Of a DNA stretch of 64,000 bases, positions 44,641 to 56,388 are shown piece after piece. The number at the start of each line of letters is the position of its first letter. Position 1 is the first letter of the stretch. The DNA comes from Thereva unica. Taxonomy: Eukaryota; Arthropoda; Insecta; Diptera; Therevidae. The notes beneath the pieces were generated by a model. That model ran no database searches. It was not told the DNA's origin and was given only the letters and a program-made list of their open reading frames with translations. The stretch is taken from the NCBI GenBank assembly GCA_949987705.1, contig OX465281.1, forward strand, positions 167,910,516 to 167,974,515, given 5' to 3'. The translations under genes and the position numbers were made by a program.

Positions 44641-45095
44641 TTTGTTTTGATTAACATTTACACATTTTTGTGTTCTGAACTTATTAATTCTCAGAAAAAT
44701 TTACAATTTTGCTTTAGTTTCTTTGGTATTTGAAATAACTGTACATATCCCGCGTCGACATCTAATGACTATTCTAAAGATTTTTCAACCATTAATAATT
44801 TTGTTGAATTATTATTATAAATTTTTTTTATTTATTTAATCTTCACAACATGAATAACTTTTTAAATTTTAGAGCACTTTTCAAATCTGTCGATATGATA
44901 GAGATCTAAAAACTTGCTCTTTCTGATCTTTGGTAGAGCACTTTTGGGCAAATCGATGACAAAATCTTGGTTTGCTCTTAGAGCGAGTGAGAAATCGATG
45001 ACACAGCCCTGAGAGGGAGCGTCAAATCGATGATGCAATCTGCTCTAAAAGCACTTTTCGAGCAAAAAGGGCAGCAAATCGATGACACTATAAGT
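44641..45095. repeat. Spacer with CAAATCGATGACA repeats
   Basis: 44,870-45,095 repeats (AG)AGCACTTTT(C/G) and (G)CAAATCGATGACA four to five times at irregular spacing, e.g. 44,950, 44,990, 45,030 and 45,070. Otherwise AT-rich. Confidence 0.6.
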
Positions 45096-45169
45096 TAATA
45101 TAGATATGTACGAAAAGACGTTCAAATAAATCGGATATTATAATATTCACATGATGTGATAATTATGTA

Positions 45170-45262
45170 ATGCGGGACATTTTCCGGGACATATATTAAT
45201 GCGGGGCAGGGAGCTTTAATCCGGGACTATCCCGGCAAATCCGGGACGAATGGTCAGCCTAC
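45170..45262 (-). mobile_element. End of a hAT-like element (GTCCCGG-rich)
   Basis: On the minus strand TAGGCTGACCATTCGTCCCG GATTTGCCGGGATAGTCCCG opens an end rich in TCCCGG. This matches a terminal type common in animal hAT elements (CAGGGTGACCA...GTCCCGG). The partner end is not seen; a similar single end is at 12,211. Confidence 0.4.
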
Positions 45263-46400
45263 CTTAGTTGATACATTATTTTCTATCTCCTTCATTATGA
45301 ATGGGATCGATAATAGTTATTTTTATTCTTCTGGTATTTCTTGATTTTCCTATATTTCACGTATAGTGAAGCTTATCACTTTCATTTTTAATCAAGTCAG
45401 CTATTACGGCTAGTTCCAATGGAGTTTCATTTTTTAGTAGATATTGGATTTTGTACCGAATATTGGTAATTGCAGTAAAAAAACGAGTGTGCGTAGGACC
45501 ACACTTTAGAAGTGTTAACTTCTATGGGTAGTCTAAATGTCCAAATCAATCTTAATACAAGACGATAAGGATTAATATATTTTATTTATAAATATTCTGT
45601 TAAAGTTTATTTAATTGTTACTTATATCCACTCACTCCAAAATGTGTTGCAATGTTTTGGAAATTACAATATTTGTCTTAAACTTATCACACAAAGATCG
45701 GACGATGGATGACTGGGATAATGTAGTTTTTATTAAAAATAGTAGCTAATATATAGTAATAAATACATAGTGCATAGTTCATAGGAAATATGTAGTACAT
45801 AGTACACAGTACATATCGTCGGGTTGATGCAATAGTCACGAAACAGAAATTTTTGCTATTTTAAACATTGTGCAAATATGCAAAAAAGTCATATTATATT
45901 CAGCCAAAGTCACCGATCTAAATTTTTATGGGAATCTACTGGATTCAATTTGAATTTTTTCAGAACCAGCAAAATAAGTAAAATTAAGCGATTTATATTT
46001 ATATCATAAACATAAATTCAAATATATTTTTATACATTAAAGATCAGAAACTTAATGGCTGAGATAACTGAGATAATTAACAAAGAAAACGAGCAGCTAC
46101 GAAGTTTTTCAACACGCTTTTTGCGCGAAATCAAACGCTTGGTCACCAAACCCATTCTCCTCTGCATTAATTATAACTCATTACAGAAAAGACTAATTAA
46201 AGAAGTACTTCCAAATCGACTTCCCACAGTAAATACTTGCAATTTTCCCTACTGGGGTACTGCCCCAGATATGTACGTAAAATACAGACGCGCAGTCGAA
46301 TAGGCGAAACGCCGAAACGTATTCCATGTCGCCCAGAGCGATTAATCCAAGCAAAAGATTTAAATATTGCAGCCATTTAGCCGGCTAGAGCATGGCAACT
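45263..46400. other. Spacer; small frames of unknown meaning
   Basis: The 82-codon frame at 46,055-46,303 (MAEITEIINKENEQLRSF start) has a normal-looking composition but no motif I know. On the minus strand near 45,430 NETPLELAVIADLIKNES is faintly ankyrin-like and stops soon. 45,760-45,830 is CATAGTACATAG-type simple repeat. Confidence 0.35.
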
Positions 46401-46419
46401 TTTAGTCGAGGTCCAGCAA

Positions 46420-47320
46420 CAGCCAGCAGCGATGGTCACGCGCATTTTTGCTTCGCACCCGTTTCTGGGCACTTGTGCCTACGCAGCTGGCTAGAGCATG
46501 GAAACTTTTGGTTGAGCTCCACTTACAAACAGCAGCGTATAATTATATGTGTGCGAGGCAAAATATCCCGCGCTTGGTGAAAGGGATTGGGTTTGAATGT
46601 TGCAATGCAAAAGCTGCTCTCAGCATTCGTTTTATATTCTCGCGCCGCTCTCAAAATTCATGTCATATTCTCACACGCCATCGCACACAGCAGCGAATGT
46701 GTGCGAGAGGATGAAATGAATGGTAAGAGCGGCGTCTGCATTGCGAAAATATGAAATGAATGGGTGCGAGAATATGCCATGGATTTTGAGAGCGGGTCTG
46801 CATTGCGACTTAAAGCTGGTGACATATCCAAGCCGTACATGCATTGCATTCGTTGACAGATAATGTAGAAGTGTGTGTATTCAAATGCGAGCTGACGGAA
46901 TATCCCGTGAGTGGAAGGCATGCCACGCAAAGGTCGGGCTACTTTCAACTTTTTCTGCATTGCCGCATTCGAGATAGCACACACAAGCATAAGCACACAA
47001 ACACATGAACACGTTACTTAGATTTTCGGGCTATGTGTGACAGCCGGCACGGAACGCAAACCATGTAATTATATGTCAGACGAAATTCGCCGGATTTCAT
47101 GGAGCCTCTGAATGCAATGCATGTACGGCTGGGATATGTCACCAGCTTAACATTCATTTCATCCTCTCGCACACATTCGCTGCTGTCGCTGTGTGCGATG
47201 GCGTGCGAGAATGTGCCCAGAAACGAGTGAGCAACAAAGTGCGCGTGTCGCCATCATGTGTCCAGAAACGGGTGTAGCAACAAAATGCGCGTGTCGCGAA
47301 TTCTTTGTTTACCCCCCCCC
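46420..47320. repeat. GC-richer foldback element
   Basis: Left phrases GTTTCTGGGCAC, CGCCATCGCACACAGCAGCG and GAGGATGAAATGAATG recur inverted on the right (CATTCATTTCATCCTC, TGTGTGCGATGGCGTGCGAG, GTGCCCAGAAACG). The region is clearly richer in G and C than its flanks. A MITE sits at its centre. Ends in a C-run at 47,312-47,325. Confidence 0.75.
46814..47147. mobile_element. MITE with ~37-bp TIR and TAA target (PIF/Harbinger-like)
   Basis: 334 bp. AGCTGGTGACATATCCAAGC and its inverted partner GGGATATGTCACCAGCT, the match extending through GTACATGCATTGCATT. TAA on both sides (46,811-46,813 and 47,148-47,150). Confidence 0.85.
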
Positions 47321-47492
47321 CCCCCTCCCAGCGAAAAAGTGCCAAACGCGCCTAAAGAAGTTAACATTTCAAAAATATTATTCTTAATCTTCGATAGCTC
47401 GGATCCTTAGCGTCGATCAGCTTCTGCCTCCAGGCGTCCTTCGGTTCCGTAGCTAGTCTCTAGGGACGGGCCATAAGGCATATAATAAGCAT

Positions 47493-47690
47493 TTGGTGGA
47501 TAACTGCAGTGGTATTGCAATCCCTAAACTATTTGAAAAATTAATCTGCGATAAGATTTCCTCTTTAATCGACCCATACCTTAATGAACAACAACACGGT
47601 TTTAGAAAAGAGCATTCAACCACTTTAAACCTAGTCCTAATCTCCGAAGCCCTCTGTTGTATTGAGAGTGGCTATCAAATTAAACAATGA
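47493..47690 (+). pseudogene. Jockey-type RT fragment
   Basis: SGIAIPKLFEKLICDKIS, DPYLNEQQHGFRKEHSTTLN, LVLISEALC: the RT finger region (..YRGI..K..E....I, Q.GF...ST). 66 codons, no further domains. The breakpoint of the 3-kb tandem duplication (47,634) lies within it, so its last third is repeated at 50,648. Confidence 0.8.
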
Positions 47691-48959
47691 AATTAATTTG
47701 AGTATACATAGTTGGGCCTATTGTGTGCGTACCTTACTATAGTCCGGTAAAATAAGGCAAAAATCGGGCTTAACGTATCGTCTTCGAACATTTTTCAAAT
47801 CGCTGTAAAAGCTATACGTATAAAATCCCACCCATTAAAAAATGTCACTACTTTCTTACTGTTGCAATTATCAACCTATCTAAAATCTTCTTGCGTTTGC
47901 GTATCTATAATGTATCTTGATCCAAGTTTTCGATGAAGCATTACTGTTAACGCAACTTGCACGGTGAGTTAAACGTTTTTGGTCCAATCGCAGTCATAAT
48001 AGCATGAGCTATAGAAATTTATTTTAGAATGGTTTTTAAAGAAGTCCACCTTTTTACAAATTCATGTTATGAACAATGGTTAAAGTAGAAATACACATAC
48101 GCACATACTGAAAGGCACAGATATCAATTACAACCACTATATATTTAGAACATTAATAAGAGTTTTTTTTTTCGTTTAAAAAGGGACGGATATTTGCCTA
48201 AAAAAATCCATATTTTTAAGGAATAATCATTTGTTTGTTACTATTTCATAAAAAAATCATTAAAATTTAAATATTTTGATGCAATGAATTATACTATCGT
48301 AAAATCTGTAAAATAGTTTTTAGCTATAAATTGATCTCCTTCTACATGTTAATAAGTATTTTGCAACTATTAGTATTATGCACGGAAAAATAAAACACTC
48401 GTTTTCCCGTAATTTGTGAAACAAAAGATGCGTAGAAAAACACATTTTTTTTAAATTTTTTTCAATACATATATGTACCTTAAAAAGGACATTTCAGGAA
48501 ACCAACCCAAATTTTCTTTTTAGCAAATTACAGAAGATTGTGATAATGCCAATTATTAGTTAATAATTGGTGGATCGAGTAGGTGAAGTATTTTTCTTTC
48601 ACAAGAACTTTGGGTTTTTGCATTTGTCTTGACTAATCAAAAGTTATAGCGGTTTTTGTTCGGAGCGCGCCTCAGTTTTTGCTCATACACACATACTAGG
48701 CAAATAATGTATTAGACCTTAATTAATAAATTCATATCTCTCGGGGATTTGATCGTACAAAAAAGTTTCTCGGACATTATTCACGAAAATTTCTTCCTAT
48801 TTTGAATGGCGTTATCAGTTTTTTCGGAAAAATTATATATTAAAAGGTACTAAAGAAAAACCTTAATTTAACACTTTTTTTGTTTAATAACTATTGCAGC
48901 GGAACTTTTTAGGAAGCGGGTTTTTTTATCATATATTATTGAAGCAATTTAGAAGAGAA

Positions 48960-49817
48960 TGAAGTGAATTCCTTAATTTACTGGCCAACTAAAAGCCCTT
49001 CCGGATGGGGCAAGAAGGTCTTTAGTTCAAAAATATCGGATTTTAACAGGGCTCATGAACTCTCTGATAAACGCGCCGGAAATTCACAAAGAATATCTGT
49101 GGAAGTCTTGTCACTTTCCATGTAGAGTTAGCATTATTTTTCCTGAGATAGTTCTAGGTTTCTGAGGTGTTACCACAGTTCTACATGGCCAGTCAGATAT
49201 TTCATCAACAGCTTAAGATTCGCCCTGTTTAAATTGATAACACCCCTTAAGGCAAAGGGTCTTATTAGATCTTTAGCCTGTTTAAGTCATTGGACGGATT
49301 CCCAGTAGGAAAGAGGAACCGGGACTTCGAAGGGGTCCATGAGATGCCACAGAAGAATTCTGGGCCATGGGCCAATGCCTCACTTCCTTCGGTACCGCAA
49401 TGTCCGAGGATCGAGAAAAACAAGACCCCATTTTGATCTGGCTCGTTAAAACACCCTGCAACTATTTTGGAAAAAAACTTCCAGGTTGAGGGTGCCTTGA
49501 TGGCAGCTTGACTGTCCGAAAAGATTTTAATGTTAGCGTCTTTCAAACCATACTCAAGGTTAAGCCTTGCTAGTCGCAATGGTATGTATTTCAGTTTGGA
49601 AAGCCGATGGCCACATATCCATTCAATTAAGACGTCAAGCAATTAAATCCTGTACCATGATCCATTTTTGAAGGATAAGTTCCTCCCACTCATGGAGATC
49701 CGGAATAATCGCTCTGAATTTTAGAATGCTTCTAAAACGATTCCATTCTGGTAACTTCAGTTTGGTGGACCATGTCATTACAAACACCTTTGAATCGTTA
49801 AATAAGAAGAAACCCAC
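48960..49817 (-). pseudogene. Non-LTR RNase H and C-terminus relic (copy 1)
   Basis: Minus strand: 49,635-49,817 (WSTKLKLPEWNRFRSILKF), 49,265-49,642 with LARLNLEYGLKDANIKIFSDSQ-type RNase H core (SDSQAAIKA), FSILGHCGTEGSEALAH where intact copies read W-x-PGH-x-G-x-EGNE-x-AD, then GISWTPSKSR. 48,980-49,230 continues with NLKLLMKYLTGHVEL and EFPARL-like finger remnants. Several frame breaks. An I/R1-type source, different from the element at 36,218. Confidence 0.6.
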
Positions 49818-50115
49818 GATGTTGGAGGAGAAAACTATATTTTGGTGAGCAAGAAGCTCAGTATAATGTATACAAATTGATTGGTGACGATGAAGTTTTA
49901 TTTTGAAATTTTACGCGAATGAGTAAAGAAGATTTAGAGTAATTTCTTGAGAAATTCTACCCTAATATGTATAAAATAATATCATATCAAGTTTCGTGAA
50001 AATGAGCTGCTCTGACAAAGAGCGGGGAAAGATAGCAAGAGACTTCGAAATTTCCTGGAACTATCCCTACTGTGTTAAAGCTTGTGACGGAAAGAACTGT
50101 TTGAACGAAATTTAC
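49800..50115 (+). pseudogene. PIF/Harbinger transposase fragment (copy 1)
   Basis: 49,815-49,985 reads RRNPRCWRRKLYFGEQEAQY, KLIGDDEVLF, NFTRMSKEDLE and FLEKFYPN, resembling the N-terminal part of HARBI1-like nucleases. 49,996-50,100 continues MSCSDKERGKIARDFEISWN YPYCVKACDGKN, the first catalytic motif (usually WNFP.C.GA.DGKH). The similarity stops at 50,105 where TTTACACTTTATCTCGCCAT begins, a phrase also at the outer right edge of LIR-3 (57,815-57,850). The remaining codons of the 155-codon frame are non-homologous and MITE-derived. Confidence 0.6.
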
Positions 50116-50316
50116 ACTTTATCTCGCCATATCTCAGTTATTAATACTATTTCTACACGATTTTGTGTATACCTATTTCGGCCCAACGGTAAAACTGTAG
50201 TAAATCTTTTTCCTTATTCAATGCCACAATTTTTACAAATCAATGTTTGCTGTACTAAGCACTTTCCACACCCATACTTTTCCCACTGCAAATACATTCC
50301 TGTTTTGAAATCCTTA

Positions 50317-50471
50317 GGCCCATTTTACACGATGAAACACAAAGCGAACGGTATCCTGAAAGCTTGCTCGGTTGATGGGAGAGGTGAGAGAGGGTTTGAA
50401 GGAACACGTTTTCCCTCAAGCCCTTTTTCACCTCTACTTTATGTTTCGTGTTTCATCGTGTAAAATGGGCC
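50317..50471. mobile_element. 155-bp MITE, TTA target (copy 1)
   Basis: Ends GGCCCATTTTACACGATGAA ACAC and its exact inverted partner; TTA at 50,314-50,316 and 50,472-50,474. Next to it, 50,474-50,493 is a separate 20-bp palindrome (AAGGTGTC/GACACCTT). Confidence 0.9.
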
Positions 50472-51974
50472 TTAAGGTGTCAAAAGACACCTTCATGGTA
50501 GAAATAGGTATACCATATCCGCATTTGAAGTTGAGTTGGAGGAAAATGATGTCACTGAATTAATTTAACAGCTATTGTACGAAAAGTCAAAAAATTAATT
50601 GTGAAGAAATGATTAAACTTAGAGAATAATGTTAAGTTAAAATTTGAGTCCTAATCTCCGAAGCAATCTGTTGTATTGAGAGTGGCTATCAAATTAAACA
50701 ATGAAATTAATTTGAGTATACATAGTTGGGCCTATTGTGTGCGTACCTTACTATAGTCCGGTAAAATAAGGCAAAAATCGGGCTTAACGTATCGTCTTCG
50801 AACATTTTTCAAATCGCTGTAAAAGCTATACGTATAAAATCCCACCCATTAAAAAATGTCACTACTTTCTTACTGTTGCAATTATCAACCTATCTAAAAT
50901 CTTCTTGCGTTTGCGTATCTATAATGTATCTTGATCCAAGTTTTCGATGAAGCATTACTGTTAACGCAACTTGCACGGTGAGTTAAACGTTTTTGGTCCA
51001 ATCGCAGTCATAATAGCATGAGCTATAGAAATTTATTTTAGAATGGTTTTTAAAGAAGTCCACCTTTTTACAAATTCATGTTATGAACAATGGTTAAAGT
51101 AGAAATACACATACGCACATACTGAAAGGCACAGATATCAATTACAACCACTATATATTTAGAACATTAATAAGAGTTTTTTTTTTTCGTTTAAAAAGGG
51201 ACGGATATTTGCCTAAAAAAATCCATATTTTTAAGGAATAATCATTTGTTTGTTACTATTTCATAAAAAAATCATTAAAATTTAAATATTTTGATGCAAT
51301 GAATTATACTATCGTAAAATCTGTAAAATAGTTTTTAGCTATAAATTGATCTCCTTCTACATGTTAATAAGTATTTTGCAACTATTAGTATTATGCACGG
51401 AAAAATAAAACACTCGTTTTCCCGTAATTTGTGAAACAAAAGATGCGTAGAAAAACACATTTTTTTTAAATTTTTTTCAATACATATATGTACCTTAAAA
51501 AGGACATTTCAGGAAACCAACCCAAATTTTCTTTTTAGCAAATTACAGAAGATTGTGATAATGCCAATTATTAGTTAATAATTGGTGGATCGAGTAGGTG
51601 AAGTATTTTTCTTTCACAAGAACTTTGGGTTTTTGCATTTGTCTTGACTAATCAAAAGTTATAGCGGTTTTTGTTCGGAGCGCGCCTCAGTTTTTGCTCA
51701 TACACACATACTAGGCAAATAATGTATTAGACCTTAATTAATAAATTCATATCTCTCGGGGATTTGATCGTACAAAAAAGTTTCTCGGACATTATTCACG
51801 AAAATTTCTTCCTATTTCGAATGGCGTTATCAGTTTTTTCGGAAAAATTATATATTAAAAGGTACTAAAGAAAAACCTTAATTTAACACTTTTTTTGTTT
51901 AATAACTATTGCAGCGGAACTTTTTAGGAAGCGGGTTTTTTTATCATATATTATTGAAGCAATTTAGAAGAGAA

Positions 51975-52846
51975 TGAAGTGAATTCCTTAATTTACTGGA
52001 CAACTAAAAGCCCTTCCGGATGGGGCAAGAAGGTCTTTAGTTCAAAAATATCGGATTTTAACAGGGCTCATGAACTCTCTGATAAACGCGCCGGAAATTC
52101 ACAAAGAATATCTGTGGAAGTCTTGTCACTTTCCATGTAGAGTTAGCATTATGTTTCCTGAGATAGTTCTAGGTTTCTGAGGTGTTACCACAGTTCTACA
52201 TGGCCAGTCAGATATTTCATCAACAGCTTAAGATTCGCCCTGTTTAAATTGATAACACCCCTTAAGGCAAAGGGTCTTATTAGATCTTTAGCCTGTTTAA
52301 GTCATTGGACGGATTCCCAGTAGGAAAGAGGAACCGGGACTTCGAAGGGGTCCATGAGATGCCACAGAAGAATTCTGGGCCATGGGCCAATGCCTCACTT
52401 CCTTCGGTACCGCAATGTCCGAGGATCGAGAAAAACAAGACCCCATTTTGATCTGGCTCGTTAAAACACCCTGGAAAAAAACTTCCAGGTTGAGGGTGGA
52501 AAAAAACTTCCAGGTTGAGGGTGCCTTGATGGCAGCTTGACTGTCCGAAAAGATTTTAATGTTAGCGTCTTTCAAACCATACTCAAGGTTAAGCCTTGCT
52601 AGTCGCAATGGTATGTATTTCAGTTTGGAAAGCCGATGGCCACATATCCATTCAATTAAGACGTCAAGCAATTAAATCCTGTACCATGATCCATTTTTGA
52701 AGGATAAGTTCCTCCCACTCATGGAGATCCGGAATAATCGCTCTGAATTTTAGAATGCTTCTAAAACGATTCCATTCTGGTAACTTCAGTTTGGTGGACC
52801 ATGTCATTACAAACACCTTTGAATCGTTAAATAAGAAGAAACCCAC
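51975..52846 (-). pseudogene. Non-LTR RNase H and C-terminus relic (copy 2)
   Basis: Duplicate of the 48,960-49,817 relic; the local rearrangement at 52,470-52,530 changes the frame after KAPSTWKFF. Confidence 0.6.
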
Positions 52847-53144
52847 GATGTTGGAGGAGAAAACTATATTTTGGTGAGCAAGAAGCTCAGTATAATGTAT
52901 ACAAATTGATTGGTGACGATGAAGTTTTATTTTGAAATTTTACGCGAATGAGTAAAGAAGATTTAGAGTAATTTCTTGAGAAATTCTACCCTAATATGTA
53001 TAAAATAATATCATATCAAGTTTCGTGAAAATGAGCTGCTCTGACAAAGAGCGGGGAAAGATAGCAAGAGACTTCGAAATTTCCTGGAACTATCCCTACT
53101 GTGTTAAAGCTTGTGACGGAAAGAACTGTTTGAACGAAATTTAC
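52829..53144 (+). pseudogene. PIF/Harbinger transposase fragment (copy 2)
   Basis: Duplicate of 49,800-50,115, apparently identical. Confidence 0.6.
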
Positions 53145-53345
53145 ACTTTATCTCGCCATATCTCAGTTATTAATACTATTTCTACACGATTTTGTGTATA
53201 CCTATTTCGGCCCAACGGTAAAACTGTAGTAAATCTTTTTCCTTATTCAATGCCACAATTTTTACAAATCAATGTTTGCTGTACTAAGCACTTTCCACAC
53301 CCATACTTTTCCCACTGCAAATACATTCCTGTTTTGAAATCCTTA

Positions 53346-53500
53346 GGCCCATTTTACACGATGAAACACAAAGCGAACGGTATCCTGAAAGCTTGCTCGG
53401 TTGATGGGAGAGGTGAGAGAGGGTTTGAAGGAACACGTTTTCCCTCAAGCCCTTTTTCACCTCTACTTTATGTTTCGTGTTTCATCGTGTAAAATGGGCC
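53346..53500. mobile_element. 155-bp MITE, TTA target (copy 2)
   Basis: Duplicate of the 50,317 MITE, carried by the segmental duplication; TTA at 53,343-53,345 and 53,501-53,503. Confidence 0.9.
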
Positions 53501-54214
53501 TTAAGGTGTCAAAAGACACCTTCATGGTAGAAATAGGTATACCATATCCGCATTTGAAGTTGAGTTGGAGGAAAATGATGTCACTGAATTAATTTAACAG
53601 CTATTGTACGAAAAGTCAAAAAATTAATTGTGAAGAAATGATTAAACTTAGAGAATAATGTTAAGTTAAAATTTGAAAGGTGTCTTTTGACACCTCTTGG
53701 TAAAAATAGTGTTAATGATATTGCAGATATCGATTTCAAATTTTAACATAATCTAGTTTTACTAATTCTCTAAATATAAAACTTTAACCGAACTGTTTAC
53801 ATCATTTATAAACAAAATCGCGAATGTTTAAAGTATTTCTAATGGACTCGTGAGATTTTTTTTAAATCAAAAAGTTGTGCTATCGATTTTTGAAATTCGC
53901 TGTTTGGGCTATTCTACATTGTAGTCGAATACTTGAGGCAGTTTTCTGTACTTTTTCAGATCAAAACATCCTCCGGTTCAAAATTTACCACTTATAATTT
54001 TTTATTGTTAAAATTGTACATGGCATTGTAAGGAAATATGAACATATTAGTAGTGCAGTAGCGTTAAGTTATTATTTATCTATTAATTATTCCGAAATCA
54101 CAATTTTCGTTTTATGTCCTGTACAGTTTGCGAAAAACATTATGAACGGCATAGCATTTACAAAGTGGGCAACATTTTATGTTTTGAGCGATAGTCAAAG
54201 GCAATTACTCGAAA

Positions 54215-54600
54215 AGAGGCCATGAAATTGCATTTTACGATGCACGAAGTTTTTTTGGCATTTGTTCGGGTACATCTGACAATGAAGAAACCAAGTTTGT
54301 GGGGTCGCAGTGTGTTGCGAAAAAAGTTCAAAGTTCAACCTTGATCATGTGGTTGGGGTTGAATGTAGTTTCTTGCGATTAACTCGTAAGATTTGTGTGT
54401 TTTAGTGCCAACGAACAAACTCAAAGTGCTAGTAATTATCTTTATAATGAACCCTTGGCCGTCGTTCTCGGTTGTACAGTTTATGAGCAATCCAATGCCA
54501 AAGTTCGCACTGCACGTGCCTGAAATTACTGATAACGTTACAGAATGTCGTTTCATGTACGCGACACAGCGGATGAAAAGTCAACCGCGAATAAAGTAAT
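54215..54600 (+). repeat. Diverged copy of the LIR-2 arm
   Basis: Follows the order of 41,400-41,900: ATTTGTTCGGGTACATCTGA, CAAGTTTGTGGGGTCGCAGT, GGTTGGGGTTGAATG, CGATTAACTCGTAAGAT, CAAAGTTCGCACTGCACGTG, with about one difference in five. Confidence 0.8.
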
Positions 54601-54602
54601 CT

Positions 54603-55549
54603 GTGCAATTCAAGTCCACCCTTGATAAACAATTGTCAAAACTCGTACAGCTCGATGAAATTGTTTCCCTTCCATCATATGTTGAGCTGTTATACCGGAG
54701 ACAAATTAGCACGCTTAATCCCGATTATGACATCAAAATTACGTGGACCCATATAAAAGATATGGAAATAAAATGGAGTCTACGTCATTCTGACCCGGAT
54801 TGCGTGTGCAACGAGTTATTAATGACATAACTTTTTGGAGTTATCAATGACATCTTGTGCTACTACAGAAACAGAAGGTAATGTAAAAGAGACTGACAGC
54901 TTCAAATATCGTAAATAACCGGCGTATAGTGACGTCAGCCCTAATGTAGAAACAACAACAACAGATTCGATTTTATATGGAAAGCATACTCCACGTGACG
55001 GCGCACTAAAATACCGTCTTACGGTATACAGTCTTTTACATTACCTTGTTTCAGCATACCGTGGTGCTACTGTGTATAGCTTTTGATCAAACGTGTGGAT
55101 GTTATAATTTTCTTTAACGATACCGCAACCACGTTTTAAAACATTGTATATACTGTTTTGCGATCAAGTTTTTCATCGATTGCTGGTAAATATGTCACTG
55201 GTTTTCATGTTCGTAAGTTCTGAAATGCTTGTATTAGAAACAGTCCGCATTGGAATAGATGTTGCCATAGTTGATGATTCATCTGGTTTCTTACCAAGCA
55301 AATTACAAGACATGTCTCTTAGTAAAATCCATGTAATGTCTTTACTAAATGGAAAATACGTAGATCAAAATTTTAAACTCTTAATTTGATTCACAGCATT
55401 CATGTATCGCATTGGTTCAGGTTGAATTTTATTATACATAAATGTTGATAATCATTTGTATCTGCTAATGTCTTTTGCGAGATTCTTTTGATGCGAGCAA
55501 CATTTTGTGACAAATAATTGTCAGCTATTTGGTCTTGAAATATAACCCT
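54603..55549. other. Interior of LIR-3, unidentified frames
   Basis: A 75-codon frame at 54,603 (LVQLDEIVSLPSYVELLYRR) has protein-like composition but no motif I know. Minus-strand pieces at 55,150-55,500 (MRTVSNTSISELTNMKTS, RIKRISQKTLADTNDYQH) probably belong to the remnant described next. Confidence 0.35.
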
Positions 55550-56270
55550 CGCCATGCTATGGCAAGTATTTTTCCCATCAATAGTTTCCGTGATCCCTCT
55601 AATAAGCCAGATGGAATTGCATTTTGATGTTTAATAGTTGTAAGTATACTGCACTTGTTTAAAAAGAGCGCAACTCATCATTTGAAATGCTAAATCAGCA
55701 GCTATCATTCTTGGAAGTACCTTGATTTTTGCTTTATTATAAATTCAGCATGAAAGTAAGGTAAAAATATTTATTTGCAAGGAGTTTTCATTCTTTTTCC
55801 AGATCTCGGTGGCAATCACTTTCCTCAAATAAAGTTTTCTTATCTCATTTTTGTTTAAAATTGCAGCATTCTTCGCTTCGTTACAAAATGTTGCGTAACA
55901 TGACTAGTGACTTCTAATAAATTCGGGTGTTTTCTAAGTAAATCGCGAACATTTTCAGTCACTTTGTTGCTTTGTAAAATGTTTTCACATAATTGGAAAG
56001 GTCTCGTCTAATTTTCTGTGAGTTACCATCACTATCAAAATCTGAACTTTTCCGAGTCCGCGCCTTTTTATTGTCATTATGGAATTTGATTTTATTCAAA
56101 GAGTTGCTATCACGAGCAGTAAATAACTTCTTTGATAAGCCATCAATATTTTATTTTGCTTAGCAGACTCAAGAAGAGCATCGACTCCTTTTTTGCTTAC
56201 TTGTGCTGCAACTTCACGTTCGTTTAAAAAACATCACAAAAACACCTCATTTCTTTGACATTACCAAACA
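55550..56270 (-). pseudogene. Coding remnant in LIR-3, related N-terminus to the 43,190 protein
   Basis: Minus strand. Near 56,260: CFCDVF, then in the next frame REVAAQVSKKGVDALLESAK Q, then (55,990-56,100) IKFHNDNKKARTRKSSDFD. This parallels the 43,190 protein: C-x-x-C, a KGV..LL..S/A helix, and a V-x-H/F-H-x2-C-type tail followed by Y/R-T-R-K. Further on: NEIRKLYLRKVIATEIWKK, KVLPRMIAADLAFQMMSC and TETIDGKNTCHSMARVIFQD QIADNYLSQNVARIKRISQK. The DGKN-TxHxMARV-FQ segment looks like a conserved core of uncharacterised repeat-encoded arthropod proteins, but I cannot name it. Many frameshifts and stops. Confidence 0.45.
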
Positions 56271-56388
56271 TTTTTGAGATCAGTTTAGGAATACATATAA
56301 TGAATTTAAATTAAATGTTTTATCGAATATGAAAATATATTCAAGGATAAAAAGTTATGATGAAAATCAATCAGTTTTTACTTTCTTA

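Larger units (their letters stand above)
47634..50647 (+). repeat. Tandem segmental duplication, copy 1 (3,014 bp)
   Basis: From GTCCTAATCTCCGAAGC to ...TTAAGTTAAAATTTGA. Copy 2 follows head to tail. I find about five base differences plus one small rearrangement (near 49,455 / 52,470). Contents: end of RT fragment, a 1.3-kb unremarkable AT-rich stretch, RNase H relic, Harbinger relic, MITE. Confidence 0.95.
50648..53676 (+). repeat. Tandem segmental duplication, copy 2 (3,029 bp)
   Basis: Equivalent to 47,634-50,647, offset 3,014 at the left and 3,029 at the right. The extra length comes from 52,470-52,530, where GGAAAAAAACTTCCAGGTTG AGGGTG is present twice while copy 1 has TGCAACTATTTT at that place. 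Beyond 53,676 the sequence continues with AAGGTGTCTTTTGACACCT. Confidence 0.95.

Noticed and set aside
12211..45262. A 33-kb element bounded by the two GTGACCA/CCCGG ends
   Set aside because: The ends are not close matches, and many unrelated complete elements lie between; they are more likely two separate hAT-type relics.
45360..45480. Ankyrin-repeat exon on the minus strand
   Set aside because: Only about 15 residues are suggestive and a stop follows; no splice sites found.
49996..50463. A 155-residue host protein, duplicated at 53,025
   Set aside because: Only the first ~35 residues resemble a Harbinger transposase; the end is encoded by a MITE.
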